A program made the position numbers and the translations under genes. Below, in pieces: positions 6,077 through 9,797 of a DNA stretch of 9,797 nt (its first letter is position 1; the number at the start of each line of letters is the position of its first letter). The notes beneath the pieces are model-generated. The model was not told the DNA's origin, ran no database searches, and was given only the letters and a program-made list of their open reading frames with translations. Origin of the DNA: Candidatus Bathyarchaeota archaeon (GTDB taxonomy: Archaea; Thermoproteota; Bathyarchaeia; 40CM-2-53-6); NCBI GenBank assembly GCA_005882905.1, contig VBBG01000159.1:1-9797 (forward strand), written 5' to 3'.

Positions 6077-7395
6077 TTACGAGAGTAGCCCGCGTTTGTC
6101 TACAAGCTTCTGGAGCGAACTTGCGATCGAGCCAGCCTCAGGTCTATCCTCGGGATCTCTCGCAAGCATCTCTTTCAGATCCGAGACTGCGGCTGAGAAT
6201 TTGGAGTCTATTCGTCCGAAGTCAGGTTTGAACGAGTCCCAGACCGACTCTAGATCCTTCTCCGCCCTGCTCAAGTCCGAGCTTGTGGTAATGTTGTTCA
6301 TTGCTTCGATCAGCTTCGGTGAGTGAACAGGTGTCCGGGTTAGCATCGTGTAGAGCGCGGCTCCTAGCGCATACACGTCCATGCTCGACTCGGCAGGGTC
6401 TCCAAGAACTTGTTCGCCGGGCGCGTACTCTGAGGTGAACTGGACGACCTTCCCGCCCTTCTTGACGGCTGACCCCAGGTCGGCCAGCTTGGGTAGGAGT
6501 GATCCGGAGACGATCCGGAGCCTGCCTTGTGGATCATGTCCAAAGCCATAGCTATCATCTGGCCAACTAGGATGACGAGTCCTCCCCACTTCTCGGAGTA
6601 GTAGAGCGGCTCATACTCCGGGTCCTCGATGAGCTTCTTCGCAGTGCCTCCGTTCATGAACTCCATGACTATGGCCGGGGGGCTGCGATAATAGAGGGCG
6701 GTATCGCCCTTCATGATCTCCTGCACGTTCAACCGGTCCACCAGTATCCCTCTGATCTGGACTACATACTTTGACTGGCCGGAAAGTTCCAGGAGTCGCG
6801 TTGCCTCGGACATGGTCTCGTTGAGAGTCATCGTTCCCGCCGTGGGTTCGTTCACGGATTTCGGCCGGGTCGTCTTTAGGATGGGTATCTTCAGCGCCAC
6901 CTCCGTCCCGGCCTGACCGAAGGTTGCGCGGAGAACGTAGCCACTGGCTCCCGTTGCGATATGGTCAACAACTCGATAGCCGTGCACGTCCTGGCCGACC
7001 CAGACCTTCGGGTCCCAGGTGTTGAGGGTGAGAGCCGGGACCCCCTGTCGAGTGTAGGTAATCGAAGGCGGCTTCGCCACAGGCGATAGCAGCGGGGGCC
7101 GGGGGAGTGGTGGGAGAGGCTGGACACGCTGGGCGGGAACGGGTGGAGGTGCCGGGTGTGGATGAGTAATCACGGGCTGTGGACGGGGTGGAGGAGGTGG
7201 GGGGGCTTGTACTGTGAAGGAGAATGAATCCTTCGAGCTGTGACGCGTCTTGCTTGTGACGCTCACGTGTAGGTTGTAGTTTCCGGATTTGGTGGCTTGG
7301 TATGACACATTGTATCTTCCGGTAGAAACATGCGACAGCCTGAGAGGTTCCCGCCTTCCGTTGGGTGTCTGCAATACCACGCTGATGCTAGCCAT
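6077..7395 (-). pseudogene. Eukaryote-like Ser/Thr protein kinase with N-terminal beta domain, catalytic loop missing, frameshifted near 6520
   Basis: Residues 1-64 look like a small Ig-like beta sandwich (GRYNVSYQATKSGNYNLHV). Residues 65-110 are a proline-rich linker. The kinase domain follows: Gly-loop GASGYVLRA (149-157), ATP-lysine in VALKI (Lys169), an alpha-C glutamate (Glu193 or Glu197), hinge VMEFMNGG, and MALDMIHKAG (283-292). There, at about 6520, the frame changes. The second frame continues with the activation segment KLADLGSA (DLG replacing DFG), YAPGEQ (APE equivalent), DVYALGAALYTML, and the C-lobe ending at TAA 6077. The HRDxKxxN catalytic loop, expected straight after IHKAG, is absent, so about 20-25 codons are missing together with the frame. 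As written it could not phosphorylate. The gene overlaps the upstream membrane-protein gene by eight bases. It stands opposite an FHA protein and a PPP phosphatase, which fits a phosphorylation circuit. Confidence 0.85.
6501..6520. repeat. 9-bp direct repeat at the kinase lesion
   Basis: GATCCGGAG occurs at 6501-6509 and again at 6512-6520, two bases apart. The right copy ends exactly where the kinase reading frame changes and the catalytic loop goes missing. Such a repeat could have promoted a slippage deletion or misled an assembler. Confidence 0.7.
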
Positions 7396-8248
7396 GTCTC
7401 TGGGTCCACCACGAAGCGGGTGTCGATACCGGGGATGTTCTAGAGGGTCCGGCAGTTGGCCTGGTGGGCGCTTTCAGCATCTTGACGGCGATGCTGGAGG
7501 AGCCGATCCCCGCGATGATCAGAAGTGGGAGAAACCCGAGTGATGAGAAGAAGAGGTATGCGAGGGTCGAGGTCTGAGAGGTGAAATATTCGTAGCCTAC
7601 TATCGCGTTGTACGAGAAAAAGGCCGTGGGCAGAACGGCCATCGATTGCCTCTTGGTCTGCCAGAATTTGTCCAGAAAGAATAGAAGCATCATCTGGACA
7701 CAATTTCCTCCGAGGCCTAGCAGGATGAAGAGTGATGAGGATACGAGGTTCCCTCCTATCAGACCCGCCTCCTGCGCGGTTGATGCCCCGATTATGAGCC
7801 CGATTCCCATCGAGAGCGTCGCCAAGACATTCTGTTTCAGAATCCTGTAGCGCTGCCGGCGTGAGAAGAGGATGGTGGAGAAGAAGACCCCGACTGCTGG
7901 AGGAATGGCGACGAGTAGGGACGAGAAGCCTGTAGATGGAGCGATCCCAGGCAGCAGAGCAGAGTTTTGAAGGATATACGACAGGGTCAGAAAAGTGACA
8001 GCGGATCCGAGTCCCGCCCTCAAGAGACCCGTCTTGAGATCAAGAGCCGTTAGCAGTCCGAACCCGGTGATGCTGATCACGAATGAGAGCGGGGTTCCCT
8101 GGACCCCAAGAGCGAAGAGAAAACCCAGCGGGAGAGAGATCACTGTTACAAGTGCTGGGGCGAAGAAGCCCGGCGTTACCGGGAGATTGTGGTGGGGTTT
8201 AGCTGGGACGGAGGTCTGGGGCTGTTTTCCTCCCACTGAATCCACCAT
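7388..8248 (-). CDS. Polytopic membrane protein of unknown function
   Basis: The 286-residue protein has about seven or eight hydrophobic segments, roughly at residues 28-48, 54-70, 78-96, 108-128, 140-158, 169-192, 204-218 and 226-255. A cytoplasmic-looking basic loop FSRRQRYRILK lies at 128-138. No transporter motif is recognised. The start is ATG 8248, without a good Shine-Dalgarno site. The frame stays open upstream and reads KDCPACS just before the ATG, hinting at a zinc-knuckle N-terminus, but has no start codon there. The C-terminal tail from about 260 (PTRPTAGPS...) is low in complexity and ends at TAG 7388-7390 inside the start of the kinase gene. The pair may be translationally coupled, with this protein acting as sensor or anchor for the kinase, or may once have been one polypeptide. 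Confidence 0.7.
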   Translation of the reverse strand: MVDSVGGKQPQTSVPAKPHHNLPVTPGFFAPALVTVISLPLGFLFALGVQGTPLSFVISITGFGLLTALDLKTGLLRAGLGSAVTFLTLSYILQNSALLPGIAPSTGFSSLLVAIPPAVGVFFSTILFSRRQRYRILKQNVLATLSMGIGLIIGASTAQEAGLIGGNLVSSSLFILLGLGGNCVQMMLLFFLDKFWQTKRQSMAVLPTAFFSYNAIVGYEYFTSQTSTLAYLFFSSLGFLPLLIIAGIGSSSIAVKMLKAPTRPTAGPSRTSPVSTPASWWTQRHG

Positions 8249-8363
8249 TGAGCATGCGGGACAATCTTTCGGGCGAGGTTCTTCGAGTCTCTCGACGTGA
8301 TCGGATCAGTCTCATGCAAATCCGGAATGTCTCTCGCGTCTCAGACCGGTGGTACTGTCAGAG

Positions 8364-8368
8364 TTTAA
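8364..8368 (+). promoter_or_regulatory. Candidate TATA element in the divergent promoter region
   Basis: GTTTAACC in the 132-base gap between the divergent membrane-protein and FHA genes is the only A/T-rich hexamer-like element near the FHA start. At archaeal spacing it would place the transcript start at about 8392, ahead of ATG 8402 and inside the ATG 8381 version of the FHA gene. No clear element was found for the minus-strand gene. Confidence 0.3.
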
Positions 8369-8380
8369 CCCGTGTGATAC

Positions 8381-9286
8381 ATGTATGGGCCGGTTTCGTC
8401 TATGAAACTGCGTCATTCCAAACGCTCATCTGACGATGAGATTGAGCCGACGACTGAGAGTCTGGCTGAGCCCAAGATCGAGAGCACGGGCACAAACTGG
8501 AAGTGTGCCTCCTGCGGTGCGGAGAACGAGGACTTTCGCAAGTTCTGCGATGGTTGTGGTGACAAGAGGCCCGGAGCCAATGTCACTGCCAAGGGTATCG
8601 CGATCGAGGATCTGCTCGGCTCGGGATCATCCGACGACTCTTCAACCTTCGAAGATAACAGCGGCAAAAAGGCGAAAGGCAAGAAGAGCAAGAAGGGTAA
8701 GAAATCGGATGAGGACGATGAGACTCTTGAGCCGGAGAGACTCGAACCGGCAAATCCAGAGCCTGAACCGTTCCAGCCCGCAAGTAGTGCAAGCACGGAC
8801 GATTTTGAATCAAAGCCTTCGGGTGATCTTGGACCTAAGCCTTCGTTCGTCGTGTCCGGGCCCGAGCCGACTCCCAGCCGCGAGAACCTGTCTAGTCCGA
8901 AGGATTCTTTCAGCTCGTTCGGGGAAACCACTATGCCATCAAGCCCGCATATCTCTGGTCAGCGCTACTACATGGTCTTCGTGAACACACCCGCAGCATC
9001 TCTCATCAAGACGAAGGTCGCTATCGAGTTCGACGACTTTCCCACAGTCTCTATCGGACGCAGCCCGGAGAATGTGATAGTGATTCCAGACCCTGAGGTT
9101 TCGCGGAAGCATGCCTCGCTGCACTTCGACGGGAGCAAAATGGTCTTGTAGGATCTGGGGAGCTCGAACGGTAGCTTCATCTATAATGGTAAAGAGTTTG
9201 AGCGAGTGAGCGATAGTGTCGAGGTTAGGCCGAATACCGTGCTGAAATTCGGGACGGGCACTATCGTGAAGCTCGTGAGTGAATGA
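8381..9286 (+). CDS. Zinc-ribbon/FHA-domain protein, with in-frame TAG inside the FHA domain
   Basis: FHA domains bind phosphothreonine and commonly partner Ser/Thr kinases. In order the protein shows a zinc ribbon (Cys42, Cys45, Cys56, Cys59 in CASCG...CDGCG), a Lys-rich patch (GKKAKGKKSKKGKK, about 95-108), an acidic Pro/Glu/Ser-rich linker to about 190, and a C-terminal FHA domain. The FHA landmarks are GRS (226-228), SRKH (241-244) and DLGSSNG. An amber codon TAG at 9149-9151 falls between MVL and DLGSSNG, in the strand just before the conserved SxNG turn. The frame then continues normally to TGA 9284-9286. A stop at TAG would remove the SxNG loop and last strands. The residue there is variable and often aromatic in the family, so Tyr TAT/TAC to TAG is a simple explanation. 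ATG 8402 (MKLRHSK) is a plausible alternative start. The end overlaps the phosphatase start as ATGA. Confidence 0.8.
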
Positions 9287-9797
9287 TCGACGCAGCGGAG
9301 GCGCTCCGGGTGATCGGTGAAGCCGAGGAACAGCTCGCCGGACCCTTACTAGATCGTAGGGAGGAGAATCGAGTGATATTCGTCGGAGACACACATGGAG
9401 CGGTGGATGTAACGGAAGCTGTGATCGACAAGTTCTGGGACGACGCTGACCTCATCGTCTTCCTAGGCGACTACGTCGACCGGAGCGATACGAGCCTCGA
9501 GAACCTTGGAACCGTTGCCGCAAGCCTCCTAGAGGACCCGCACCGTACGATCATGCTCAGAGGAAACCATGAGAGTCCCCTGACCAACCCCTACTACGGC
9601 TTCACGGACGAGGTTACCAAGAAGCTGGGAGAGGGCAGCTATGACAAGTTCAAAGAATTCTTCCAGAAGCTGCCGTACGCGGTGGTCGTCAACGACTACC
9701 TCTGCTTACACGGCGGAATCGCAAAAGGCCTAACAAGCGTAGACCAGATCGCCGGGCTACCCTGGCCGGACCTTAATCCCGACGATCCGGTCGCATT
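9283..9797 (+). CDS. PPP-family Ser/Thr protein phosphatase (partial, runs off the window)
   Basis: ATG 9283 overlaps the FHA stop (ATGA), implying translational coupling. The 171 codons present carry the PPP metal-site signatures in order: GDTHG (variant of GDxHG) near residue 38, GDYVDR near residue 65, RGNHE near residue 95, and LHGGI near residue 147. These residues bind the two catalytic metal ions that hydrolyse phosphoserine and phosphothreonine. The rest of the metallophosphoesterase fold lies beyond the right edge. The frame is clean as far as seen. The neighbouring FHA protein and the divergent Ser/Thr kinase give an obvious opposing pair. It has no signal peptide and is probably cytoplasmic. 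Confidence 0.93.
   Translation, partial: MIDAAEALRVIGEAEEQLAGPLLDRREENRVIFVGDTHGAVDVTEAVIDKFWDDADLIVFLGDYVDRSDTSLENLGTVAASLLEDPHRTIMLRGNHESPLTNPYYGFTDEVTKKLGEGSYDKFKEFFQKLPYAVVVNDYLCLHGGIAKGLTSVDQIAGLPWPDLNPDDPVA

Noticed and set aside
8413..8931. 172-residue minus-strand open frame opposite the FHA gene
   Set aside because: Its Ser/Leu/Pro-rich composition mirrors the acidic Pro/Glu/Ser linker of the FHA protein; no motif or ribosome site.
8436..8984. 182-residue Arg/Ser-rich plus-strand frame inside the FHA gene
   Set aside because: It is an out-of-frame reading of the zinc-ribbon and Lys-rich linker, with no recognisable domain.
9149..9151. Selenocysteine or genome-wide amber recoding
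   Set aside because: Selenocysteine uses TGA, and TAG serves as an ordinary terminator for other genes here; a local mutation or error is simpler.
1..9797. CRISPR array, insertion sequence or phage module
   Set aside because: No regularly spaced repeats, transposase, integrase or phage structural motifs were seen on either strand.

Overview
The window is archaeal. The evidence is an archaeal/eukaryotic-type elongation factor 2 with a diphthamide loop, a tRNA-Gly gene whose anticodon-loop intron fits a bulge-helix-bulge fold, TATA-like elements at archaeal spacing, several TTG starts with strong Shine-Dalgarno sites, and many zinc-ribbon proteins. The EF-2 and kinase sequences resemble those of TACK-type lineages (Thaumarchaeota, Bathyarchaeia, Caldarchaeales). 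That placement is an impression from memory, not a computed result.

Layout from left to right. Positions 3-92 hold the tail of an unknown gene. Positions 153-1031 encode a double zinc-ribbon protein whose last domain (to 1160) lies beyond an in-frame TAA. Positions 1161-2107 are gene-poor: a tiny zinc-ribbon ORF (minus strand), a hairpin, an intron-bearing tRNA-Gly(CCC) with an abnormal 5' part (minus), and remnants of a small two-helix membrane protein (plus). Positions 2108-4223 (minus) encode EF-2, broken in domain IV. Positions 4379-5044 (plus) encode an unusual fusion of a GcvH-like lipoyl domain and a TusA-like domain. It is convergent with a two-domain thiosulfate sulfurtransferase (5094-5969, minus), which suggests a shared role in sulfur transfer. 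Positions 6077-8248 (minus) hold a eukaryote-like Ser/Thr kinase gene overlapping an upstream polytopic membrane protein gene. Divergent from these, 8381-9797 (plus) holds a zinc-ribbon/FHA protein translationally coupled to a PPP-family phosphatase that runs off the end. Kinase, phosphothreonine reader and phosphatase together form a compact protein-phosphorylation signalling island.

The most striking overall feature is the density of broken reading frames. EF-2 lacks about 25-30 residues with a frame change. The kinase lacks exactly the catalytic-loop region with a frame change next to a 9-bp direct repeat. The zinc-ribbon and FHA genes each have one in-frame stop inside a recognisable domain. 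The two-helix ORF lacks a start, and the tRNA lacks a normal 5' arm. Since EF-2 is normally essential and single-copy, assembly or sequencing error is the simplest single explanation, but real decay, a second EF-2 copy, or stop readthrough are not excluded. Intact genes are the GcvH-TusA fusion, the sulfurtransferase, the membrane protein (probably) and the phosphatase (as far as seen).
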